From positions 19,104 through 83,103 of the forward strand of contig CALGSZ010000134.1 of the NCBI GenBank assembly GCA_937901745.1: 64,000 bases of DNA, given 5' to 3'. The notes below the pieces were generated by a model. That model was given only the letters and a program-made list of their open reading frames with translations. It was not told the DNA's origin and made no database searches. Shown here one piece after another: positions 26,174 through 33,868 of the stretch; position 1 is the stretch's first letter; every line of letters begins with the position of its first letter. Both the position numbers and the translations under genes were made by a program. The DNA comes from an uncultured Chloroflexota bacterium. Its GTDB lineage: Bacteria > Chloroflexota > Chloroflexia > Thermomicrobiales > UBA6265.

Positions 26174-27736
26174 ATGGACACTATGGTCCTCGTCCTGGAG
26201 GCCATTCTCGCATTCGGACTTGGCTTGGCAGTCGCCTATGTGATCCTGGACCGTAAGGCCAATTCGCGCATTCGCCGCGCACAGGCTGAAGCAGACCAGA
26301 TCATCGAGGCAGCCGAAGCGAAGCGGCGCGAGATGGCGCTTCAGGCGAAGGATGATGCGATTCGGCTCCGCGCGGAGCTCGATCGCGAACTGACGCAGCG
26401 GCGGAAGGAAGTCGAACGCATCGAGCGGCGGATCGAGCAAAAAGAAGAGAACATCGACCGCAAGACCGCCTCACTCGAGCAACGCGAAAACGCTCTCCGT
26501 AAGCACGAACAGCAATTCGAACGGGCGCGGGAAGCGTGGGAGCAGGAGCGGGCTCGCCAACTCCAGGAGCTCGAGCAAGCCCGCGGCCGGCACCTCCAAG
26601 AGCTGGAGCGCATTGCCCGGCTAACGGCGGAAGAGGCCAAGCAACAGCTCATCGCCGAGGTCGAAGCCGAGGCACGAGCGATGGCCGCCCGCCGAATGCA
26701 CGAGATCGAGCAGGAGGTCCACGAAGAGGCGGAGCGCCGAGCGCGCAAGATTCTCGCAACGACGATCCAGCGCATCGCGACGGATTACGTGGCCGAGTCG
26801 ACCGTCTCCGTGGTGCCGCTGCCGAGCGACGACATGAAGGGCCGAATCATCGGCCGCGAGGGGCGGAACATCCGTGCGCTGGAACAGGCGACTGGTGTCG
26901 ACCTCATCGTGGATGACACGCCCGAAATCATCACCGTATCAGCGTTCGATCCACTGCGGCGAGAATTGGCTCGCCGAGTGCTCAACAAGCTGCTGCAGGA
27001 TGGCCGCATTCATCCGGCTCGGATTGAAGAGGTGGTCAACAAGACCCAGGCTGAGCTGGACCAGGTCATCCGCGAGGAAGGCGAGCGCGTCGCCTATGAG
27101 GCGAATGTCGTTGGCCTTCACCCAGACCTGATCAAGCTCCTGGGACGGCTCAAGTTCCGCACGAGCTACGGGCAGAACGTCCTCGCGCACTCGCTCGAGG
27201 TGTCGTTGATCGCCGCGGCGCTCGCCGCAGAACTGGGAGCGGATGTCAACGTCTGCAAGACAGCGGGCTTGCTGCATGACATCGGCAAGGCCGTCGACCA
27301 CGAGGTAGAAGGGCCGCACGCCCTCATCGGCGCCGACATCGCGCGCCGGCTCGGACGGTCGGCCAAGATCGTGCACGCGATTGCGGCTCACCACGGTGAG
27401 GAAGAGCCGCAGACTGTCGAGGCGTTCATCGTCGCCACCGCCGACGCGATTAGTGGCGCACGCCCTGGCGCCCGACGCGAGATGGTCGAGACCTACATCA
27501 AGCGCCTGGAGGCGCTGGAAGGGGTCGCGAACTCGTTCGAAGGTGTCGAGAAGTCGTTCGCGATCCAAGCGGGACGTGAGGTCCGCATTCTGGTCTCGCC
27601 GACCCAGATCGACGATCTTGCCGCCGCGCGACTCGCGCGGGACGTGGTCAAGAAGATCGAAGAAAGTCTGGAGTACCCTGGTCAGATCAAGGTGACCGTC
27701 ATTCGGGAGACGCGCGCCGTCGAATACGCGCGGTAA
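26174..27736 (+). CDS. rny: Ribonuclease Y
   Basis: A 520-aa membrane-anchored endoribonuclease that starts decay of many mRNAs, the same length as B. subtilis RNase Y. An N-terminal helix (about residues 4-24) is followed by a long charged coiled coil (30-185), a KH domain with GRIIGREGRNI near 222 and a catalytic HD domain with LLHDIGKAVDHE (His-Asp near 367). The family-conserved Tyr-Gly-Gln-Asn-Val-Leu-x-His-Ser precedes it. The ATG at 26174 has GAGGAG 8 nt upstream. It heads a cluster with a SpoVS-domain gene and a PHP phosphoesterase, discussed in the findings. Confidence 0.96.
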   Translation: MDTMVLVLEAILAFGLGLAVAYVILDRKANSRIRRAQAEADQIIEAAEAKRREMALQAKDDAIRLRAELDRELTQRRKEVERIERRIEQKEENIDRKTASLEQRENALRKHEQQFERAREAWEQERARQLQELEQARGRHLQELERIARLTAEEAKQQLIAEVEAEARAMAARRMHEIEQEVHEEAERRARKILATTIQRIATDYVAESTVSVVPLPSDDMKGRIIGREGRNIRALEQATGVDLIVDDTPEIITVSAFDPLRRELARRVLNKLLQDGRIHPARIEEVVNKTQAELDQVIREEGERVAYEANVVGLHPDLIKLLGRLKFRTSYGQNVLAHSLEVSLIAAALAAELGADVNVCKTAGLLHDIGKAVDHEVEGPHALIGADIARRLGRSAKIVHAIAAHHGEEEPQTVEAFIVATADAISGARPGARREMVETYIKRLEALEGVANSFEGVEKSFAIQAGREVRILVSPTQIDDLAAARLARDVVKKIEESLEYPGQIKVTVIRETRAVEYAR

Positions 27737-28170
27737 CCCTCCAATCCGGCATCAACGAGCCGAACTGACGGTCAGCGAAACCGACTACGAGGCACTGATC
27801 ACCGGCCTGGCAAGTACGTGGCAATCGCCGCGCGCTCGCCAGGCCGGTTTGATTGTCCGGGGACCATTGACCGCGCCACTGGGTGTCGTAGACTTACCGC
27901 CTGGCTCATTGGTGAGGGCCCCGAGCGCTAGCGCATCAAAGCCGATGTCGTGCGCGCTCATGAGCCAGGCGTGGCGGGCGTGCCAGGATTGTGTGCACGC
28001 CAGCGACGCGCGCGTGTAACCGAAGTACAATGGCAGTCCGATTGCTCGCCGGCACTGCCGGCAGCAGTAGGCTGTGCCCGATCCTGTCGGTGAGGGAGTC
28101 GGGACGGAGCACATGGTCGCAGCACGAGCGCTGACCGAATGCGGTGGCGCTCACGAGGGAGATCTTGGGC

Positions 28171-28656
28171 ATGAATCGTTTCTTCAGCAAACTCGACCTC
28201 CGCGATATCAAGATTGATCCGGCCGGCATGCGTTTCCCGCCGGATGCCGACGAGGTTGAGTTTACGGAGGAGGAGCAGTCGGTCGCCGCGACGACTCGAC
28301 ATGACGCGATTGACGCAACGATCGCGGCAAGTGAGCAAGCGCCGTCCGACGCCGGCGATGTGATCTCCGGTGATGCCGCTCTTCCCGCCCGCAACGGTGA
28401 AGTTCTCAAGGTCTCCGCGCGGTCGCGTCCGAGCGCCGTTGCTGGCGCGATTGCTGGTGTCGTGCGCGAGCTTGGGCGGGCCGAGGTCCAGGCGATCGGG
28501 GCCGGCGCGACCAATCAGGCCGTCAAGGCGGTCGCCATCGCGCGCGACTATCTCCGGGAGACGGGCATCGAGGCGATCTGCCTCCCGGCGTTCATTGACG
28601 TTACGATCGACAACGAGGACCGCACGGCGATTCGCCTCGTCGTCGAGCCCCGCTAG
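28171..28656 (+). CDS. SpoVS-domain protein with an N-terminal extension
   Basis: A 161-aa protein. Residues from about 75 to 161 are a full stage V sporulation protein S (Alba-like) domain: EVLKVSARS, AVAGAIAGVVRE, VQAIGAGATNQAVKAVAIAR and FIDVTIDNEDRTAIRLVVEPR. SpoVS itself is 86 aa, so the first 75 residues are extra; they are acidic and start MNRFFSKLDLRDIKID. Alba-like folds usually bind nucleic acid. In Bacillus spoVS lies near rny, as here. The ATG at 28171 has GAGGGAG upstream. The 27737-28170 gap before it holds no clear gene or promoter. Confidence 0.85.
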   Translation: MNRFFSKLDLRDIKIDPAGMRFPPDADEVEFTEEEQSVAATTRHDAIDATIAASEQAPSDAGDVISGDAALPARNGEVLKVSARSRPSAVAGAIAGVVRELGRAEVQAIGAGATNQAVKAVAIARDYLRETGIEAICLPAFIDVTIDNEDRTAIRLVVEPR

Positions 28657-28706
28657 ATCGGGGAACGAGCGGTGAGCTTCGAGTTTTGAGGGGAGCATGA
28701 CGGCGC

Positions 28707-29669
28707 ATGGCCGAATCAGGGGCCACCGCTAACCGGCGAGATCCGGTCGTTCGAAGCTCGAAGCTCGCTGCTCGCGACTCCAACACAACCGATCTGCACA
28801 CGCATAGCAACGTCTCCGACGGGCTGCTTTCACCCGCCGAATTGGTGGGAGAGGCAGCCCGTCGCGGCGTTATGACGTTGGCGCTGACCGACCACGACAC
28901 CGTCGGCGGCTTGGACGCCGCGGCGACCGAGGCAGCGCGCCTCGGAGTCGATTTCATCCCGGGCATCGAGTTCAGCACTGATGTGGGCCCCTACGAGGTC
29001 CACATCCTCGGTTATGAGCTCGACTGGCACCAGCCTGACCTGCTCCGCGCGCTTGCTGAGCTCGAGGCCGAGCGGATGACGCGCATCGAGCGCATCGTCG
29101 AGCGGCTGGCTAAGCTGGACATGCCGGTGTCGTTCCAGAGAGTGGTGGAGCTGGCCGGGCCGGGGACCGTCGGTCGTCCTCACGTCGCGCGGGCGATGAT
29201 CGAGGCGGGCTATGTGGAGTCGGTGCAGGACGCTTTCAATCGGTACCTCGCGTCCGGCCGGCCAGCGTTCGTTCCTCGTGAAAGTTTGGTTCCTGAGCGG
29301 GCGATTGAGTTGATCCGCCTTGCTCGCGGAGTCCCGGTGCTCGCTCATCCCCTTACTACCGGCGACATCGAGGCGATGATTCAACGGCTCCTGCCGTCCG
29401 GACTGCTTGGCCTCGAGGTCTACTACGGCGAATACGATGCCGCTACGCACGAGCATCTACGAGCGATTGCCGACCGGTTCGGCCTGATTCCAACCGGGGG
29501 CAGCGACTACCACGGCGAGGGTTTCAAGCCCGGCCGGGACCTCGGACGCGCTCCCGTGCCTCCTGAGTCGGTGACCCGGCTCCGAGAGGCAGCCGCTCGC
29601 CTTCGCGCGCGCGAAGATGCTGGCTCGCCGCGGTCTGACGAGACGGCCACTCGTGCTAGACTCGCGTAA
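28707..29669 (+). CDS. PHP-domain phosphoesterase (RNase AM/YciV-TrpH type)
   Basis: A 320-aa PHP hydrolase. Metal ligands appear as DLHTHSNVSDG (HxH near 31-33), LALTDHDTVGG, the GIEFS Glu, VPVLAHP and the C-terminal GGSDYHGE. This arrangement matches the YciV group, which removes 5' nucleotides from short RNA and dephosphorylates 3',5'-nucleotides such as pAp. The gene starts 50 bp after the SpoVS-domain gene. GAGGGGAG serves the ATG at 28707; an out-of-frame ATG at 28697 opens only an 11-codon frame. Residues 1-27 before the HxH motif are unusual and low-complexity. Confidence 0.88.
   Translation: MAESGATANRRDPVVRSSKLAARDSNTTDLHTHSNVSDGLLSPAELVGEAARRGVMTLALTDHDTVGGLDAAATEAARLGVDFIPGIEFSTDVGPYEVHILGYELDWHQPDLLRALAELEAERMTRIERIVERLAKLDMPVSFQRVVELAGPGTVGRPHVARAMIEAGYVESVQDAFNRYLASGRPAFVPRESLVPERAIELIRLARGVPVLAHPLTTGDIEAMIQRLLPSGLLGLEVYYGEYDAATHEHLRAIADRFGLIPTGGSDYHGEGFKPGRDLGRAPVPPESVTRLREAAARLRAREDAGSPRSDETATRARLA
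29635..29662 (+). promoter_or_regulatory. Promoter candidate for the PIN-TRAM/ispDF operon (CTGACG-16-TAGACT)
   Basis: CTGACG (29635-29640), a 16-bp spacer and an extended -10 TGCTAGACT (TG at 29654, box 29657-29662) lie in the last codons of the PHP gene. The same extended -10 is found before gatC. Confidence 0.4.
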
Positions 29670-29770
29670 GTGATGCCTTCAGCATTGGCGCACAGACGAA
29701 TCTGACTGACTGTTCCAACAAGGCGTCTACAGCAATCAGATTGTCTTGTTAATTCGGAGATGCACATTTC

Positions 29771-30856
29771 TTGCGGAAACCGGTGATGCGGATCATACTT
29801 CGGCTCATCGGTCTTGCCATTGGACTCGCGCTCGGTTTCACCGCCGGCGACCTCTTGGCCGATCTGGGCGATACGGGGAATGCAAGAGGCACCCTCGTCC
29901 TGCTCGCCCTCTCCATCGGTGGACTCGGCTATGTCCTTGGTCCGCACCTAAGCTGGGCGATCTTCCACAATCTGAGTCGCGCGATCGCTTCCGCGAGCGT
30001 CGTCGATTTGCTCGCCCTCGGCGCTGGGCTCACGCTCGGGGCCGTGCTCAGCGCGCTACTCGCCGTGCCGCTCTCCTTCCTGCCCGATCCGTTAGGACTC
30101 TTCTTGCCGTTCGTCGCGGCCATTCTGCTGTGTCTCACGACGACGACAGTGACATTCGTCCGCCGTCGCGACCTGCTTGCGCCGCTGACTCGGAGCCGCC
30201 TCGCAAAGCATCAATCACCGCCGTCGGCAGGCGGCACTGATGCTCCGAGTCAACCCAACCGAATCCTGCTGGACACGAATATCGCGATCGATGGCCGAAT
30301 CCCCGACTTGGTGCGAACTGGGTTCATCGACGGCACGATCCTTGTCCCCAGGTTCGTGCTCGATGAGCTTCAGCGCGTCGCAGACTCTGGCGATCATCTG
30401 CGGCGCGCTCGCGGCCGACGTGGCTTGGACACCCTCAATCGGCTCCGCCAAGAATTCCCGGATCGCATCGAAGTCCTCGATGCCGCTGTTCCGGAAGAGC
30501 GCGACGTCGACGCCAAGCTAATTCGGTTGGCGCAAGAATGCGGAGCCAAGATCCTGACCAATGATTACAATCTCAATCGCGTTGCCCAATTTCAGAATGT
30601 GACCGTCCTCAATCTCAACGAGCTGACGAATGCCCTACGCCCGATCGTCCTGCCTGGCGAGGAAATTCAGCTCAAAGTCGTTCAAGAGGGACGGGAGGCC
30701 GGTCAAGGGATCGGCTTCCTCGACGACGGGACGATGGTCGTCATCGACGGCGGTAAGCAGCTCGTCGGCTCAGAGGCTCACGTGACTGTGACTCGGCTCT
30801 TGCAAACCGGAGCCGGGCGCATGGTCTTCGCGACACCGAAGCATGGAGACTCCTGA
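29771..30856 (+). CDS. PIN-TRAM membrane protein (YacL-like)
   Basis: A 361-aa protein with four hydrophobic N-terminal helices (to about residue 130), a PIN nuclease-like domain (about 158-285) and a TRAM domain (about 295-350). PIN acidic residues are visible in LLDTNIAIDGRI, VLDELQ, ERDVDAKL and TNDYNLN. The TRAM domain shows LPGEEIQLKVVQEGREAGQGIGFLDDGTMVVIDGG. YacL of Bacillus has the same layout and also stands before ispD. The start is probably TTG at 29771 (GGAG 11 nt upstream); GTG 29783 and ATG 29786 are alternatives. It overlaps ispD by 14 nt. Confidence 0.87.
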   Translation: MRKPVMRIILRLIGLAIGLALGFTAGDLLADLGDTGNARGTLVLLALSIGGLGYVLGPHLSWAIFHNLSRAIASASVVDLLALGAGLTLGAVLSALLAVPLSFLPDPLGLFLPFVAAILLCLTTTTVTFVRRRDLLAPLTRSRLAKHQSPPSAGGTDAPSQPNRILLDTNIAIDGRIPDLVRTGFIDGTILVPRFVLDELQRVADSGDHLRRARGRRGLDTLNRLRQEFPDRIEVLDAAVPEERDVDAKLIRLAQECGAKILTNDYNLNRVAQFQNVTVLNLNELTNALRPIVLPGEEIQLKVVQEGREAGQGIGFLDDGTMVVIDGGKQLVGSEAHVTVTRLLQTGAGRMVFATPKHGDS

Positions 30857-31559
30857 TCTCGTCGCCGCGGCCGTGATTGTCGCGGCAGGGCGTGGCACAC
30901 GCTTCGGCAAGGCCCCGAAGCTCTTCGCGCGACTCGACGACCGGCCGGTGCTCACTTATGCGCTCGAGGCCGCACAACAGGCGACGCAAGTCAGCTCGAT
31001 CGTCTTGGTGGTGAATGAGCAACAGCGCGATCACGTCGTAGCGCTGACTCGCTCGCTCGATCTTCCCAAGCTTCACGCCATCGTCCTCGGCGGTGAGCGT
31101 CGGCAAGACTCCGTCGAGGCAGGTATCGCTGCAGTGCCGGCCGAGACGACTGTCGTCGCCATTCACGACGCCGCCCGACCGCTGGTCAGCCCGTGGCTCT
31201 TCGATCGGTGCATCTCGGAGGCGGCAACTTCTGGCGCGGCCATCGCCGCGATCCCGGTCGTTGATACGCTGAAGCTCGTTGAGGACGGGACAATCGTGCG
31301 CACCGTCCCCCGAGAGGGACTGTGGGCCGCCCAAACTCCACAGTCGTTCGCGCTCGATCGCCTGCGCGAGGCCTTTGCGCACGCGAACGCGCAAGGCATT
31401 GAAGTCACCGATGAAGCGTCCCTCTTCGAGGCGCTTGGTTGGCCAGTGACCGTCGTGCAAGGGTCACGCGACAATCTCAAGATCACGATGCCTGAGGACT
31501 TGCCCATTGCCGAGGCGATCATCCGCTCCCGTCGCGGCACTCCCGGAGCGTGGCCGTGA
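30843..31559 (+). CDS. ispD: 2-C-methyl-D-erythritol 4-phosphate cytidylyltransferase
   Basis: A 238-aa enzyme making CDP-ME from MEP and CTP in the non-mevalonate isoprenoid route. The CTP-binding VIVAAGRGTRFG, the GERRQDSVEAG motif, VAIHDAARPLV, and DTLK...TVPREGLWAAQTPQSF match the family closely. The ATG lies inside the last codons of the PIN-TRAM gene, and its TGA overlaps the ispF GTG start, so the genes are translated from one mRNA. Confidence 0.96.
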   Translation: METPDLVAAAVIVAAGRGTRFGKAPKLFARLDDRPVLTYALEAAQQATQVSSIVLVVNEQQRDHVVALTRSLDLPKLHAIVLGGERRQDSVEAGIAAVPAETTVVAIHDAARPLVSPWLFDRCISEAATSGAAIAAIPVVDTLKLVEDGTIVRTVPREGLWAAQTPQSFALDRLREAFAHANAQGIEVTDEASLFEALGWPVTVVQGSRDNLKITMPEDLPIAEAIIRSRRGTPGAWP

Positions 31560-32044
31560 TTCGCGTCGGTATCGGCTACGACGTGCACCGGTTTGCCGAG
31601 GGGCGCCGGCTCGTGCTCGGGGGCGTCGAGATTCCCCACGATCGCGGCCTCGCCGGGCACTCCGACGCTGACGTTCTGCTCCATGCCATTGCCGATGCCA
31701 TACTCGGCGCCGCGGCGCTGGGCGACATTGGCACGCATTTTCCCCCGTCGGATCCTGCCTTTCGCGATGCGGATTCGCGCGAGCTCCTCGCCCGCGCTTG
31801 CTCGCTCGTTGCCGGCTCCGGCTACCGGGTCGTCAACGTCGACGCGACCGTGATCGCCGAGGAGCCGCGGATCGGGCCACACGCTGGAACGATGCGCGAG
31901 GCGATCGCCAACGCGCTGGGCATTGCAGCGGGCGCTGTTTCCGTCAAGGCCACGACGAACGAGCGGCTCGGCTTCATCGGGCGCGGGGAAGGGATCGCGG
32001 CGCTGGCTGTCGCGTTGATCGAGACTGTCCAATCCGGAGGGTAG
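31556..32044 (+). CDS. ispF: 2-C-methyl-D-erythritol 2,4-cyclodiphosphate synthase
   Basis: A 162-aa trimeric zinc enzyme acting two steps after IspD. The metal ligands GYDVHRF and LAGHSDADVLLHAIADAILGAAALGDIG are present, as is the C-terminal KATTNERLGFIGRGEGIAA. GTG at 31556 is chosen: it overlaps the ispD stop as GTGA and has GGAG 7 nt upstream. Another GTG at 31550 would add two residues. ispE is not in the window. Confidence 0.96.
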   Translation: MIRVGIGYDVHRFAEGRRLVLGGVEIPHDRGLAGHSDADVLLHAIADAILGAAALGDIGTHFPPSDPAFRDADSRELLARACSLVAGSGYRVVNVDATVIAEEPRIGPHAGTMREAIANALGIAAGAVSVKATTNERLGFIGRGEGIAALAVALIETVQSGG

Positions 32045-32049
32045 AGAGG

Positions 32050-32514
32050 GTGCGCGTCTTGGTGCAGCGGGTGTCGCGTGCTCGGGTCGTCGTCGGCTCG
32101 GAGACCGTCGGCGCTATCGAGAAGGGATTCTTGCTGCTGGTCGGCGTTACCCACACGGACACCGAGGAGGAGGTGAAGCTCCTCGCCAAGAAAGTCGCCA
32201 ATCTTCGCATCTTCGACGATGACGCCGGGGCGCTGAATCGCTCGGCCCTCGATCTCCACGCGGAGGCGCCCGGGTCGGTCGGGATGCTCGTCGTCTCCCA
32301 ATTCACGCTCTACGCCGACGTCCGAAAAGGCCGGCGGCCTAGCTTCGTCCATGCCGCTCCGCCACCAATTGCCGCTCCGCTCGTTGATCGGTTTGCCGAC
32401 GAGCTTCGCGGTTTCGGCCTGCCGGTCGCGACCGGCCGATTCGGCGCCGAGATGCAAGTGGAGCTAGTCAATGACGGGCCAGTGACCATCTGGTTGGATT
32501 CGGCCGAACTCTGA
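32050..32514 (+). CDS. dtd: D-aminoacyl-tRNA deacylase
   Basis: A 154-aa homodimeric editing enzyme that frees tRNA from D-amino acids and mischarged glycine. MRVLVQRVSRA-type start, GFLLLVGVTHTDTEE, the active-site SQFTLYADVRKGRRPSF and the Gly-cisPro motif NDGPVTIWLD are all present. GTG at 32050 has GGAGGG, which lies across the ispF stop, 8 nt upstream. It ends the yacL-ispD-ispF-dtd operon. Confidence 0.95.
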   Translation: MRVLVQRVSRARVVVGSETVGAIEKGFLLLVGVTHTDTEEEVKLLAKKVANLRIFDDDAGALNRSALDLHAEAPGSVGMLVVSQFTLYADVRKGRRPSFVHAAPPPIAAPLVDRFADELRGFGLPVATGRFGAEMQVELVNDGPVTIWLDSAEL

Positions 32515-32657
32515 GGGTCTATTGATCAGGACTTTTCGGCCGGATTCTTGTCCGGGTTGGCTCGCTATACTCCATCTTGACCGGCCGGCCTGAGTGAAAC
32601 TGGGCTCGAGGCAGCATCGGGACGGCCCAGGCCTTGGCGATTGGGAGGCCCAACAAC

Positions 32658-33755
32658 GTGCGGTATTGTCACGACTGCGGAGCGAAGAACGAACCTGATG
32701 CCGAGCTATGCCGCATTTGCGGACACTCGCTCCGAGCGGAGCAAGGCTCCCACCTTTGCACGACCTGTGGGGAGTATCTCGTCGAGGGAGCGAACTTCTG
32801 CTCGGCCTGCGGGGCAGCGCAGGTAACCGCCCGGCGCGAGTCGAATGGCTCGCTCCCTGGCTCCCTCGCGGTGGAGACAGCGGTCGCGGCTGAGCGGCAA
32901 GCAGCCGCCGCTCGCATCGAGTCTGCCGTCTCGCTCAGCGACGGACTAGAGCTACCCGATTGGCTGAAGCGGGCCGCCGCAGAGCAACCCTACGATCCAT
33001 CACAGGCGACTGTATTCCCCGCGGAGCTCGCTCCTCCGACCGCGGCAGCCATGAACGGCGTCGCGCCTTCGCTCACAGTCGTATCGACCTCAGACGAGGA
33101 CCAGGCTTCGGGCGCACCGGAGTCGACGCGTCCTGCAATACCAGACGGCGATCTCGGAAGCGCGCTCCCGGATTGGCTGCAGCAGCCGCCCGCCGCGTCC
33201 GTTGAGACCGCTGCGGAAGCCGCACCAAGCGCCCCTGTCGCACGGGATGCCGATCTCGCGGATACATCCACGTTCATCTCTGAGAGCGACCTACCCGAGT
33301 GGATCCGGCAGCTGGCCGAAGCAGACGAGTCGAAGCGCGCGGAGGAAGCCCGCGCCTTGCAGGCGGATGCCGCCACGACGGCTCGGGACGCGAGTGGGCG
33401 CCGGCGGCTACCCGGCGAAACGCCTGCCGCGAAGCCGGCGGCAAATCCCTGGCTTGCGCGGCGTGAGCGGGTGGCGCCGCCTGACGATGCCGCGAGTCCG
33501 TGGACCAGCCTCCGCGCGGCCGAGGCCGCCGAATCCAAGCCGGACGAACCTGCATCCGAGGAGCGCTTCGTGGCCGAGCCCGAGGCGGCTGCACCGGAGG
33601 TGGCGACACCGCCGCTGCCGCGGGTTGCGGCAGAAACCAGCACTCCAAGCGACAGCCGCGATGCGTCGCGCTGGCCGACGTTGAGAATCATCCTGGCAGC
33701 AGCCGTGATCCTGGCGATCCTCGCTCTAGCCGCATCGCTCGCGCTTGGCGGCTGA
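32658..33755 (+). CDS. Zinc-ribbon protein with LPxWL repeats and a C-terminal membrane anchor
   Basis: A 365-aa protein of no named family. Two zinc ribbons lie at the N-terminus (CHDCG...CRICG and CTTCG...CSACG, residues 4-52). A long Ala/Pro/Glu-rich region follows, then a single C-terminal helix (about 341-362, ILAAAVILAILALAASLAL). In the disordered middle the motif L-P-D/E-W-L/I occurs three times (residues 99, 171, 212). The layout suggests a tail-anchored protein exposing ribbons to the cytosol. GTG at 32658 has GGGAGG upstream. A TATACT -10-like element lies at 32566-32571 without a -35. The MutL-like gene follows 113 bp later. Confidence 0.7.
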   Translation: MRYCHDCGAKNEPDAELCRICGHSLRAEQGSHLCTTCGEYLVEGANFCSACGAAQVTARRESNGSLPGSLAVETAVAAERQAAAARIESAVSLSDGLELPDWLKRAAAEQPYDPSQATVFPAELAPPTAAAMNGVAPSLTVVSTSDEDQASGAPESTRPAIPDGDLGSALPDWLQQPPAASVETAAEAAPSAPVARDADLADTSTFISESDLPEWIRQLAEADESKRAEEARALQADAATTARDASGRRRLPGETPAAKPAANPWLARRERVAPPDDAASPWTSLRAAEAAESKPDEPASEERFVAEPEAAAPEVATPPLPRVAAETSTPSDSRDASRWPTLRIILAAAVILAILALAASLALGG

Positions 33756-33868
33756 TCCGACGAGGCACACACAGGACACGCAAGCATCATCAAACACCCT
33801 GAACGCGCGGCGGGGAGCCCGCCGGGCGAAGGGAGGGTCTTGCCCGCGAAAGCGGCTCGGAGGAAACG

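Noticed and set aside
28675..28765. Complementary AGCTTCGAG (28675) and CTCGAAGCT (28757) flanking the PHP start
   Set aside because: The arms are 73 bp apart and partly inside the coding sequence; a stable regulatory hairpin is not convincing.
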